Of a stretch of 64,000 nt of DNA, positions 24,847 to 34,300 are shown piece after piece (the stretch's first letter is position 1; the number at the start of each line of letters is the position of its first letter). Under the pieces are notes generated by a model. That model was not told where the DNA came from. It searched no databases and saw only the letters and a program-made list of their open reading frames with translations. This DNA comes from AC-49 sp963766605 (GTDB lineage: Bacteria > Actinomycetota > Thermoleophilia > Solirubrobacterales > Solirubrobacteraceae), in the NCBI GenBank assembly GCA_963766605.1, contig CAVYAT010000007.1:248001-312000 (forward strand), written 5' to 3'. A program made the translations under genes and the position numbers.

Positions 24847-26912
24847 CCCCGCAATCGCGTACCTCCGCCTCGATGTTCAGTCGCGAGCTGATGCTTCCGG
24901 CGATCTGGGCGTCGGTGAAGAAGCTCGACCCGCGCGTCCAGTTCCGCAACCCGGTGATGTTCGTGGTCGAGGTCGGCGCCGTGATCACCACGGTCGCCTG
25001 GTTGATCCAGGTCTTCGGCGGCAAGCCGCTGGGCGGTGGCGATGAGGCGGCGTGGTTCACGTTCACGGTGACGTTCTGGCTGTGGCTGACCGTGATCTTC
25101 GCCAACCTCGCCGAGGCGCTGGCGGAAGGCCGCGGCAAGGCCCAGGCCGACGCGCTGCGCGCGATGCGCACCGACACGGTGGCCAACCTCCAGGACGGCA
25201 CGACGCGGCCGGCCGGCGAGCTTGCGCGCGGCGACGTGGTGGTCGTCGAGGCCGGCGAGGTCATCCCGGGCGACGGCACGGTGATCGAAGGCATCGCGTC
25301 GGTCGACGAGTCGGCGATCACCGGCGAGTCGGCGCCGGTCATCCGCGAGTCCGGTGGCGACCGCAGCGCTGTCACGGGTGGCACACGTGTGCTGTCGGAC
25401 CGCCTCGTGATCGAGATCACCCAGGAGCCCGGCCAGTCGTTCATGGATCGGATGATCGCGCTCGTCGAGGGCGCCCAGCGGCGCAAGACGCCCAACGAGA
25501 TCGCGCTCAACATCCTGCTCGCCGGCCTGACGCTGATCTTCCTCGTCGTCATCGTGGCGCTGCGCCCGTTCGCCCAGTACGCCGGGACCGACATCTCGGT
25601 GACGACGCTGATCGCGTTGCTCGTGGCGCTGATCCCGACGACGATCGGCGCACTGCTGAGCGCGATCGGGATCGCCGGCATGGACCGCCTCGTGCGCCGC
25701 AACGTGCTGGCGCTGTCCGGCCGCGCCGTCGAGGCGTCGGGCGACGTCGACGTGCTGCTGCTCGACAAGACCGGCACGATCACGCTCGGCAACCGGCAGG
25801 CCTCGGAGTTCGTGCCCATGCCGGGGGTCACCGAGATCGAGCTCGCCGAGGCGGCGCAGCTCAGCTCGCTGGCCGATGAGACCCCCGAGGGGCGTTCGAT
25901 CGTCGTGCTCGCCAAGAGCTTCGGCATCCGCGAGCGCGAACTCGGCGCGCACGAGGCGACGTTCGTACCGTTCACCGCGCAGACGCGGATGAGCGGCATC
26001 GACTACGACGGGATGCACCTGCGCAAGGGGGCCGGCGACGCGATCATCGACTTCGTCAAGGCCGAGGGCGGGACGCTGCCGTCCGAGCTTCAGGGCGTGA
26101 TCGACACGATCGCGCGCGACGGCGGCACGCCGCTCGCGGTCGCCCAGGACGACCGCGTGCTCGGAGTCATCCACCTCAAGGACACGGTCAAGGAGGGGAT
26201 GGCGCATCGCTTCGACCAGCTGCGCGCAATGGGCATCCGCACCGTGATGGTGACCGGCGACAACCGGCTGACCGCGGCCAAGATCGCCCAGGAGGCCGGG
26301 GTCGACGACTTCCTCGCCGAGGCGACGCCGGAGCGCAAGCTCGAGCTGATCCGCGAGGAGCAGTCCGAGGGGCGCCTCGTGGCGATGACCGGCGACGGCA
26401 CCAACGACGCACCGGCGCTCGCGCAGGCCGACGTCGGCGTGGCGATGAACACCGGTACCCAGGCGGCGCGCGAGGCCGGGAACATGGTCGATCTCGATTC
26501 CAACCCGACGAAGCTGATCGAGATCGTGGAGGTCGGCAAGCAGCTGCTGATCACGCGCGGCGCGCTGACGACGTTCTCGATCGCCAACGACGTCGCGAAG
26601 TACTTCGCCATCCTGCCCGCCATCTTCGTGTCGACGTACGCCGCGGCGGGCCACCGCACCGGGCCGCTGAGCGCCCTGAACGTCATGAACCTCGGAACTC
26701 CGGCCAGCGCGATCATCTCGGCCATCATCTTCAACGCGCTGGTCATCCCGCTGCTCGTGCCGCTGGCGCTGCGCGGCGTGCGCTACCGCCCCGTCGGCGC
26801 GTCGGTGCTGCTGCGGCGCAACCTGCTGATCTACGGAGTGGGAGGGTTGATTGCACCGTTCATCGGGATCAAGCTCATTGACCTCCTCATCCACAACGTC
26901 TTCGGAGCGTGA
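24843..26912 (+). CDS. kdpB: Potassium-transporting P-type ATPase subunit B
   Basis: 689-residue P-type ATPase (class IA) that energises KdpA. Visible motifs: actuator TGES in SAITGESAPV, phosphorylation Asp308 in DKTGTITLGNR, nucleotide-binding RKGAGDAI and hinge TGDGTNDAPALAQADVG. The GES serine corresponds to the inhibitory phosphorylation site known in Escherichia coli KdpB. Seven helices fit the family. Its 3' end overlaps the separate KdpD N-terminal module, showing tight coupling of pump and sensor. Confidence 0.97.
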   Translation: MTPQSRTSASMFSRELMLPAIWASVKKLDPRVQFRNPVMFVVEVGAVITTVAWLIQVFGGKPLGGGDEAAWFTFTVTFWLWLTVIFANLAEALAEGRGKAQADALRAMRTDTVANLQDGTTRPAGELARGDVVVVEAGEVIPGDGTVIEGIASVDESAITGESAPVIRESGGDRSAVTGGTRVLSDRLVIEITQEPGQSFMDRMIALVEGAQRRKTPNEIALNILLAGLTLIFLVVIVALRPFAQYAGTDISVTTLIALLVALIPTTIGALLSAIGIAGMDRLVRRNVLALSGRAVEASGDVDVLLLDKTGTITLGNRQASEFVPMPGVTEIELAEAAQLSSLADETPEGRSIVVLAKSFGIRERELGAHEATFVPFTAQTRMSGIDYDGMHLRKGAGDAIIDFVKAEGGTLPSELQGVIDTIARDGGTPLAVAQDDRVLGVIHLKDTVKEGMAHRFDQLRAMGIRTVMVTGDNRLTAAKIAQEAGVDDFLAEATPERKLELIREEQSEGRLVAMTGDGTNDAPALAQADVGVAMNTGTQAAREAGNMVDLDSNPTKLIEIVEVGKQLLITRGALTTFSIANDVAKYFAILPAIFVSTYAAAGHRTGPLSALNVMNLGTPASAIISAIIFNALVIPLLVPLALRGVRYRPVGASVLLRRNLLIYGVGGLIAPFIGIKLIDLLIHNVFGA

Positions 26913-28044
26913 CCACGCCGCCGGGCGCGGGCACTACACGATCTTCCTCGGCATGGCCGCCGGGGTCGGCAAGACGTACCGGATGCTCCAGGAGGGCCAC
27001 GCCCTGCTCGAAGCCGGGCGCGACGTCGTGATCGGCCTGCTCGAGACCCACCGGCGCGCCGACACGGCGGCGCTCGCCGAGGGTCTCGAGTCGCTGCCGC
27101 GGCGGCGCGTCACCTACCGCGGGACGACGCTCGAGGAGCTCGACCTGCCCGCCGTCCTGCGCCGCGCTCCCGACGTCGTGCTGATCGACGAGCTCGCCCA
27201 TACCGACGCTCCGGGGCTCGAGCACATCAAGCGCTACGAGGACATCGAAGACGTGCTCGATCGCGGAATCGACGTGCTGTCGACGGTCAACGTCCAGCAC
27301 CTGGAGTCGCTCAACGACCAGATCGCCGAGCTGAGCGGCGTGCGGATGCGCGAGACCGTCCCCGACACCGTGCTCGGGCGCGCCGACGAGGTCGTCCTGA
27401 TCGACCTGTCGCCCGAGGCGCTGATCGAGCGCCTGCGGGCGGGCAAGGTCTATCCGCAGGAGCGCATCGAGACCGCCCTCAACGGCTTCTTCACGATCGA
27501 GAATCTTTCGGCGCTGCGCGAGGTCGCGCTGCGCCAGGTGGCCGAGGACGTCGAGGCGCGGCGGCTGACGACGGAACCGATGGTCGGCTCACGCGCCGAG
27601 GACATGCAGGCGGACGCCGGCCAGGCGGTCGGCGAGCGGCTGTTGGCGCTCGTCGAGCCCTATCCCGGCTCCCAGCGCCTGGTCCGCCGCGCGTGGCGGT
27701 CGGCCGAGCGTCTCGGGGCCGAGCTCGACCTGTTGTGGGTCAAGCCCCCCGGCGGCGAGCCCGACGCCGCGCAGCAACGGTCGCTGAGCGCGCTGCGCCA
27801 GCTTGCGTCGGTCCTCGGCGCGCGACTGTGGATCGAGGAGTCCGACGACATCCCGGCCGCGGTCGCCCAGATCGTCCGGGATCGCGGCAGCACCTACATC
27901 CTGCTCGGTCGCTCGCGGCCTGCCCGCGGGCTGGCGCGGCTGCGCACCCCGCTGCCCCAGCGGCTGATGGAGGCGCTCCCCGGTGTCGACGTGCGGATCG
28001 TGGCCGACCGCTCGCCGCGGGCGGAGAAGGCGAGCGAGGAATGA
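26878..28044 (+). CDS. kdpD: KdpD N-terminal module (Walker ATPase plus UspA)
   Basis: 388-residue soluble protein equal to the N-terminal half of classical KdpD without any kinase domain. Walker A is GMAAGVGKT (about residues 25-33), Walker B is VVLIDELAHTD, and the conserved NVQHLESLND follows. After the KdpD domain comes a UspA-like domain ending YILLGRSR. In standard KdpD this cytoplasmic part controls the kinase; here it must act in trans on the kinase at 19570. No ATG fits; TTG at 26878, inside kdpB, is my choice, with TTG 26851 as alternative. The stop overlaps the next start (ATGA). Confidence 0.9.
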   Translation: MTSSSTTSSERDHAAGRGHYTIFLGMAAGVGKTYRMLQEGHALLEAGRDVVIGLLETHRRADTAALAEGLESLPRRRVTYRGTTLEELDLPAVLRRAPDVVLIDELAHTDAPGLEHIKRYEDIEDVLDRGIDVLSTVNVQHLESLNDQIAELSGVRMRETVPDTVLGRADEVVLIDLSPEALIERLRAGKVYPQERIETALNGFFTIENLSALREVALRQVAEDVEARRLTTEPMVGSRAEDMQADAGQAVGERLLALVEPYPGSQRLVRRAWRSAERLGAELDLLWVKPPGGEPDAAQQRSLSALRQLASVLGARLWIEESDDIPAAVAQIVRDRGSTYILLGRSRPARGLARLRTPLPQRLMEALPGVDVRIVADRSPRAEKASEE

Positions 28045-28622
28045 GCGGCGCAGCGATCGTGCTGATCGTCGTCGCAGCGCTGGTCGGCGTCGCGGCCGGC
28101 GCGCTGGCGGCCCGCGGGCGGGCGCCGCGCGTGCGCCGGCCGGTCGGTTCCCGGCGCGACGACGCGGTGCGCCAGATCCTGCTGCCGTTCACCGGCGGCG
28201 CGATCTCGCGCCGCGCCCTGCAGGCGGCCGTCCGCCTCGCGCGCGCGGAGAACGCCGTCATCATGCCCGCGTTCCTGGCCCGGGTGCCGCGCCAGTTGCC
28301 GCTCGACGCCCCGCTGCCGCGCCAGTGCGCGGCCGGCATGCCGGTGCTCGAGGCGATCGAGCAGCAGGTGATCGCCGCCGGGGTCCCCGTCGACTCCCGC
28401 GTCGGGCGCGGGCGCAGCTACCGCGACGCGCTCCAGCGCCTGATGGACGAAGAGCACTTCGACCGGATCATCGTCTCGACCGACTCCGACCCCCGCCGCG
28501 GCCTCTCGCACTCCGACCTCGAATGGCTGCTCCAGCGCGCCCCGGCCGAGATCATGATCCTGCGCCCCGCCCCGACCGACGAGCGGCGCATCAGCGGCCA
28601 GGAGCTCGCCGGGCACTTCTGA
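28041..28622 (+). CDS. Membrane-anchored UspA-like protein
   Basis: 193-residue protein with an N-terminal transmembrane helix (AAIVLIVVAALVGVAAGALAA) followed by a universal-stress-protein-like domain: QILLPFTGGAISRRALQAAVRLARAE at the start and FDRIIVSTDSD plus AEIMILRP near the end. The nucleotide-binding G-x2-G-x9-G(S/T) motif is not obvious, so it may not bind ATP. It is the last gene of the kdp operon (ATGA overlap), suggesting a role with the split KdpD. Confidence 0.75.
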   Translation: MSGAAIVLIVVAALVGVAAGALAARGRAPRVRRPVGSRRDDAVRQILLPFTGGAISRRALQAAVRLARAENAVIMPAFLARVPRQLPLDAPLPRQCAAGMPVLEAIEQQVIAAGVPVDSRVGRGRSYRDALQRLMDEEHFDRIIVSTDSDPRRGLSHSDLEWLLQRAPAEIMILRPAPTDERRISGQELAGHF

Positions 28623-28647
28623 GCACCGCGGCAGCACGTCGCGCGCG

Positions 28648-28704
28648 CCGAACGTCCCGTTCTACCCCCTATAGCCACCAATTCGGGACGTTCGGTGGGG
28701 GTAG
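28648..28704. promoter_or_regulatory. Two interleaved inverted repeats upstream of the acyl-CoA dehydrogenase
   Basis: Arms A (CCGAACGTCCCG, 28648-28659) and A' (CGGGACGTTCGG, 28684-28695) are a perfect 12-bp dyad. Arms B (CTACCCCC, 28662-28669) and B' (GGGGGTAG, 28697-28704) are a perfect 8-bp dyad. The order A-B-A'-B' is interleaved. B' overlaps the TAGGCT -10 element, so a bound factor could repress the gene; the A hairpin might also end the kdp transcript. Confidence 0.6.
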
Positions 28705-28713
28705 GCTGGCGCA
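28702..28713 (+). promoter_or_regulatory. Leaderless -10 of the acyl-CoA dehydrogenase gene
   Basis: TAGGCT at 28702-28707, six bases before ATG 28714, overlapping one arm of the interleaved dyads. Confidence 0.6.
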
Positions 28714-29859
28714 ATGGAGCCGCGCTTCACCCCGTTCGGCGACGAGCACGACGAGCTGCGCGCGTCGATCCGGCGGTTCATCGCCAACGAGATACGCCCG
28801 CACGCCGACCAATGGGAGGAGGACCGCTGGTTCCCCAACGAGGTGTTCGGCCAATTCGCAGCCAACGGCTTCCTGGGCCTGAAGTACCCGACCGAGCTGG
28901 GTGGCCAGGGCGGCGACTACCTGCACGAGGCGGTGCTGGTCGAGGAGATGGCGCGCTGCGGGTCGGGCGGGACGTCGGCCGGCGTCGGCGCGCACATCAA
29001 CATCGCCACGCCGCCGATCTGGAAGTTCGGTACCGACGAGCAGAAGGAGCGCTATCTGCGCCCCGCGATCGCCGGCGAGAAGATCGGCGCGCTGGCGATC
29101 ACCGAGCCCGGCGCGGGCTCCGACGTCGCCGCGATCACGACCCGCGCCCAGCCGGTCGACGGCGGCTGGGTCGTCAACGGCGAGAAGACCTACATCACCA
29201 ACGGGGTGCGCGCCGACTTCCTCGTCACCGCGGTCAAGACGACCGCGGAGGGCGGCCACCACGGTACGAGCTTCCTCATCGTCGACCGCCAGGAGGGCGT
29301 GACCTCGTCGAAGCTCGACAAGCTCGGCTGGCACGCCTCCGACACCGCGACCGTCGCCTTCCAGGACGTCTTCGTGCCGACCGAGAACCTGCTCGGCGCC
29401 GAGCACGAGGCGTTCAAGCTGATCATGGCCAACTTCCAGTGGGAGCGATTGGTGATGGCGCTCGGGTCGGTTGCGGGGATGGGCGTCGCGTTCGAGATGA
29501 CGCTGAAGTACGCCCGCGAGCGCACCGCGTTCGGCCGCCCGATCGCCGGCCACCAGGCGATCGCCCATAAGCTCGTCGATCTCGAGACCTCGCTGTACAC
29601 CTGCCGCTGCGTCGCCTACGACGCGCTGGCCCGGTTCGTCGCCGGCGAGCACGCGCTGCGCGAGGTGACGATGGCCAAGCTGCTGACCCAGCGGGCGTGC
29701 GTCGACTTCATGGACGAGTGCCTCCAGATCCACGGCGGCGCCGGCTACATGCGCGAGTACGGGATCGAACGCGCGCTGCGCGACGCCCGCCTGGGCCCGA
29801 TCGGCGGCGGTAGCGACGAGGTCATGCGCGAGATCCTCGCTCGCTCGCTCGCTCGCTAG
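28714..29859 (+). CDS. Acyl-CoA dehydrogenase
   Basis: FAD enzyme of 381 residues catalysing alpha-beta desaturation of an acyl-CoA. Visible parts are the FAD/substrate segment LAITEPGAGSDVA, WVVNGEKTYITNG and the C-terminal QIHGGAGYMREYGIERALRDARL. The usual C-terminal catalytic Glu (in GTxE) is replaced by GGGSDEV; instead Glu244 in FQWERLV is placed like the catalytic Glu of the long-chain/isovaleryl subgroup. It is a single-gene unit with its own leaderless promoter and a strong upstream dyad. The substrate is unknown. Its end carries a CTCG tandem encoding LARSLAR. Confidence 0.94.
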   Translation: MEPRFTPFGDEHDELRASIRRFIANEIRPHADQWEEDRWFPNEVFGQFAANGFLGLKYPTELGGQGGDYLHEAVLVEEMARCGSGGTSAGVGAHINIATPPIWKFGTDEQKERYLRPAIAGEKIGALAITEPGAGSDVAAITTRAQPVDGGWVVNGEKTYITNGVRADFLVTAVKTTAEGGHHGTSFLIVDRQEGVTSSKLDKLGWHASDTATVAFQDVFVPTENLLGAEHEAFKLIMANFQWERLVMALGSVAGMGVAFEMTLKYARERTAFGRPIAGHQAIAHKLVDLETSLYTCRCVAYDALARFVAGEHALREVTMAKLLTQRACVDFMDECLQIHGGAGYMREYGIERALRDARLGPIGGGSDEVMREILARSLAR

Positions 29860-29872
29860 CTCCTGAGCGCGT

Positions 29873-31348
29873 CTACACCCGCACGGTGCGGATCACCGTC
29901 TTGAGGCCGAGCTTGCCCTGCTCGACCGAGCGGACGCGCAGCTTGGCTCCGCGCGACCGGCCCAGCGCGACCGCTCCGCCGTGGCCGCGGGCGATCGTGT
30001 AGCGCACCGCGGCGCCGCCGTCGTCGAGCCGGCCGCGGCACGCGCGATCGTCGTCGCGCGGGCAGAACAGGCTGACGCGCACCCCGGTGCGCGTGCGGTG
30101 CGCCGCCACGATCGAGACCGTCGGTGCCTCCTTGACCGCTTCGCGGGTGATCGTCTCGCAGGCCGACGCGTCGGCCGGGTTGGGGTCGTGCAGGTCGAGC
30201 TTGGCGACGTCGGTGCCGTCACCACACGTGACGGCAGCGTCGGCCGTGCCGTCGAGGGCGTCGAGCGTGTCGTTGCCGCCGAAGCCGTTGAGGTGGTCGA
30301 TCCCGGGGCCGCCGATCAGCGTGTCGTTGGAGCCGATTCCGTTGAGGATGTCGTCGCCGGCGCCGCCTTCGAACGTGCGGTGGGTCGCGGTGTCGAACAG
30401 GCTCAGCGCCGTGTCGTTGGCCGAGCCGAGGATCACGTGCTCGATGAAGCTGTCGCGGTCGAGCTCGTGGGGGCTCGTCGTATTGGCGCCGCTCTGGGTG
30501 GAGCCCGAGTCGAAGAAGATCGGCGTCGTGCGCAGTGAGTAGTCGATCGTGTCGAAGCCCACGCCGCCGTCGTAGGCGTCGCTTGACAGCAGGTCGCCGT
30601 CGGGACCCGCATGGAAGGTGTCCTCACCGTCACCACCCGACACCGAGTCCGACCCCGCGCCGGCGTCGATGTCGTCGTTTCCCGTCCCGCCGAAGACCGA
30701 ATCGCCGGCGCTGAGGTCCGGGCGGTCGCGGTTGATCGACGTCTTGGAGGTACGGATGAGCTCGAGCGGGAACGTCTCGACGATGTCGTTCCCCGGACCG
30801 GCATCGACGACGTTGCCGCCCGATGAGCCCTGGATCACGTCGTTCCCGGGGCCGGCCGTCACGTTCCACGGCCCGGTCGCCAGGGGCAGGCGCGCCGACG
30901 GCTCGTCGAAGCTCTGGAGGGTGTCGTCGCCCGCGCCGAGGTCGACCGTCACGGGATCGCCTTCAGCCACCGGCCGGACGTTGTCGTCGCCGCCGCCGGC
31001 CCTGATCGTGACCCCCGTCGCCGTACGGTCACAGAGCACGACCGAGCCGGTGACGTCGGCCTCGGGGCTGCCGAAGTCGGGAAACTCGCACGAGAAGCCA
31101 GACGGGTGCAGGCACCCTCGGCCCGCGCTCGCGATGGCGCACAGGTGGTCGAAGACCTCCCAGCGCGAGATCTCACCCGACGGCGTGCGCAGGTCGGCGA
31201 ACACCTCGAAATCGTCGGCCGCGTCGCCGTCGCCGGTCGAGTCGACGACGAGGCCGTGGCTGGTCATGCTCACCGTCGCGGCCGAGGCGGTGGCCGGGGC
31301 CAGCGCCAGGGCGGCAACGGCGATCAGGAGGAGACGACGGGCGGTCAC
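29873..31348 (-). CDS. Secreted protein with degenerate RTX-type calcium repeats
   Basis: 491-residue exported protein (signal peptide RRLLLIAVAALALAPATASA). From about residue 120 it has many GxGxDx-type nonapeptides (GGGDDNV, GAGDDTL, GPGNDVI, GTGNDDI, GAGSDSV, GGAGDDIL, GFGGNDTL), which form calcium-bound beta-rolls outside the cell. The C-terminal 90 residues are a different, basic beta-rich domain with a CPRDDDRAC pair of cysteines. GTG start overlaps the stop of the 1284-residue protein gene (GTGA), so they are one operon. No protease or lipase domain was seen, so a structural or adhesive role is likely. Confidence 0.85.
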   Translation of the reverse strand: MTARRLLLIAVAALALAPATASAATVSMTSHGLVVDSTGDGDAADDFEVFADLRTPSGEISRWEVFDHLCAIASAGRGCLHPSGFSCEFPDFGSPEADVTGSVVLCDRTATGVTIRAGGGDDNVRPVAEGDPVTVDLGAGDDTLQSFDEPSARLPLATGPWNVTAGPGNDVIQGSSGGNVVDAGPGNDIVETFPLELIRTSKTSINRDRPDLSAGDSVFGGTGNDDIDAGAGSDSVSGGDGEDTFHAGPDGDLLSSDAYDGGVGFDTIDYSLRTTPIFFDSGSTQSGANTTSPHELDRDSFIEHVILGSANDTALSLFDTATHRTFEGGAGDDILNGIGSNDTLIGGPGIDHLNGFGGNDTLDALDGTADAAVTCGDGTDVAKLDLHDPNPADASACETITREAVKEAPTVSIVAAHRTRTGVRVSLFCPRDDDRACRGRLDDGGAAVRYTIARGHGGAVALGRSRGAKLRVRSVEQGKLGLKTVIRTVRV

Positions 31349-34300
31349 GGGGCGGCGAAGCTGACGTCGACCGTGGCCGAGCCCGACGACGGGTTGAAGG
31401 TCGGGAAGTTGTGGAAGCCGGTCTCGGCCTCGACGTTCACGCTGACGAACAGCTGGCAGTGGCCCGCGGGCAGGATGATGGTCTGGGCGATGTTGGCGCC
31501 GTTCTGGACGTTGACCACCGGATTCGGGGTGCACTCCCCGACCGCGACCTGACTCGTACTGTCGCCTGCACGGGCCGTGCTCGCGGTGATCGTCATGGCG
31601 GTCGGACCCTCGGTTTCGAACTCCAGGTCGTACTGCGTGCGCTCGTCGGCCTGGACGCTGCCACCGTTCGGGCAGTTGCATACGATCGAGGCGTTGCCCG
31701 ACAGCGCAGCATGGGCGGCGGTCAGCAAGCCGCCGGCCGACGTTTGGTGGTACGCCAGCGAGGCCGTGCCGGTGCCCGAGTCCGAGCCGCCGGCGTTCGG
31801 CGTACCGTCGGCGGCGCAGGGGAGGGTCATGCCGAACGTCGCCGGGGCATCGGGGTCAGGCGGCGTGAATTCCTGGTTGAGGCAGATCAGATCGTTGTCG
31901 GAGTTCACGGACGCACTGATCGACTGGCTGAGGGTCGTCTGGATCACGACGCCGGGGCCGCGGACCACGACGCTCGCCGTGTCGCTTGCGGTCGGGTCGG
32001 CGACGCTCGTCGCGGTCACGGCGAAATGGCCCGGCGTGGTGCCGGCGGTGTAGTCGCCGTCGGCGTCGATCGTGCCGCCGGTCGCCGTCCACGTGACGGC
32101 TTCGTTGGCTGGGCCGACGACCGTCGCCGTGAACTGCTGCTGTCCGCCCGGGTCCACGGCGACGGAGCCGGGGGTCACGGCGATGCCGGTCTGCGGGACG
32201 AGGGTGACGGTCGCGGCCACGCCGGCGAGACCCAGGCCCGGGGAGGGGAACGAGACGCGCAGGGTGGTCTGCGCCGCCGGGCCGCCCGCATCCCACGTCA
32301 CCTCGGTCTCCCCGCTCGAGTCGAGGATCGGTAGCAGGATCGTGTTCGGCGGGTCGGTCCCGTCGCTGATCGTGCCGACGCCGGACTCGACGTCGATCTG
32401 GGCGATGTCGCCGTCGGCCGGCACCGGCGCCGCGCTCGCCGTCGCGCCGGGGACCATGATCGTGGCCCGCAGCGTGACGTCGTCGCCGGCGACGATCGGA
32501 ACCGTCGTGTTGGTGCTCGGCGAGAAGCTCTGCTGCGACGCGGTGCGCGTCTGAAGCGCGATCGACGCCCACCGCGGCGTGAGCGTCGTGGACTGGTGGC
32601 CGTCGACGCCGTTGTGGCTCGCGCTGGCGGTGATCGTCGCGGTGTCGCCCTGGGCCACGACGCCCGCAGGATGGTGGTAGTCGACGCACGCCTTGCCCAG
32701 CGAGTCGGTCGTCGTCGTGTTCGAGGCCAGCGAGCCCGGGCCGTCCAGCGCCCAGTTGACGGCGAGCTGCGCGATCAGCGTCGAGTTCTCGTCGCTGACG
32801 TCGACGCACAGCGTCGTGGTCTCGCCCGGCGCGAGGATCGTGTCGGTAGGCGGCGAGCGAAAGGCGATGTGCAGCGCGTGGGGCGGGCCGGCATCCAGGT
32901 GGACCGGGATCGTCGTGTCGGAGCTGACCAGCGCGGCGAGCTGCGCCCAGTCGCCGCCGACGACGGCCGTGCCGCTGACGACGGCGTGCGGCGCCCGGCT
33001 TGGCTCGTCGGCGCCGCGGTCGAGCTCGAACGCGAGCTGGCCGTCGGACTTGGTCACGTCCAGCGCGCTGCCCGAGCCGGTGAACGTGGCACCCGTCGCG
33101 GTGAGCTCGTAGACGGTCGGCTGAGGGAAGAACGCGAGCCCGCTCTGGTCCGTGCCGGTGGCGCCGGGCGTGCCGGCCGGGGCGGTGATCCCCCCGCGCA
33201 GCGTCACGTCGATCAGCCGCTGTGAGGAGTCGATCGACGCCGGGAACCCCGACGGTTGCGCCACCCCGGCGATGCAGAACCCGACCGCCGGCAGCTGGGC
33301 GCCGAACGTCTGGCTCAGCTCGGCATTGATCGTGGTCGGCACGGCGACCCAGTCGGTGAGTCCCGTCACCGTCGCGCTGCAGGCCGGCTGCTCGAAGCTG
33401 CTCAGCAACCCCTCGGCCTTGGCCTCGAACCGGGCGATGGCCCGGCTGCGAACGGCGCGCAGGGTCGGGGCAGTGGGATCGCCGGAGGCCAGGCCCTCGA
33501 GCTCGCCGGGGTTGAGGATGAACATCCCGTTCCAGTCGCTGAGCTCGCGCTCGGCGATGAGGAAGTGGGCGAGATCATCGCCGCCGTGCTCGATATCGGG
33601 GGCGACCGTCCCACTGAAGATGACCATCATCTGCACGGCGATGGCGGACGACGTGCCGGGCAGCCCGGCGATCTCATTGGACAGCTGCCGGTAGGCCGGA
33701 CCGTTGGCCGCGGCGGCGCGCGCGGCCAGCGCCTTGGCGTCGTTGACCGTCGCCTGGATCGCCGCGGCGACGCTGAAGTGCTCGACCGAGATGAGCAGCG
33801 ATCCATTCGGGCCCGTTGCCAGCGGCTCGATCCCGACGCCGGTGCCGTCGGAGGTGACGACGAAGTCGGGCGCCGCGGGCGCGATCAGCGGCGGTGTGAT
33901 GCTCAGGGTGGCCGGGATGGCGAACTGCAGGCCCGACGGACCGAACTCGACGGCGTAGGGCGTGGCGCTGGCGATCGCGTCGAGGCCGCCGAGGGTGGTC
34001 GGGGCGATCGAGATCGCCGTGTCCGCGGCCACTGCGCCCGGCGGGACGCGCAGCGCGTAGACCGTGCCGTCTGCGCCGGTCGCCGTGACGGTCCCCCCGA
34101 GCGACCCGATCGTCCTCGTGGCCCGGCGGGCGGTGTCGGGCGTCGAGGAGACGTGCAGGCCCGCCAGCGTCTGGGCCAGCGTGAGCGCGTTGGTGAGCGT
34201 GCACGTCCATGCGTCCCCCGCGGCGACCGGCACGGCGAGCGGGCCGTCGCCCGCGGCGTCGACGCTGCTGGCCGAGTGCGCCTCCGTGCAGTGGATCGCG

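Noticed and set aside
24543..26894. 783-codon open frame on the minus strand
   Set aside because: Antisense shadow of kdpC and kdpB; composition is His/Arg/Asp-rich without any motif.
29833..29860. Short CTCG tandem repeat at the end of the acyl-CoA dehydrogenase gene
   Set aside because: It encodes LARSLAR in frame and is too short to call a phase-variable repeat.
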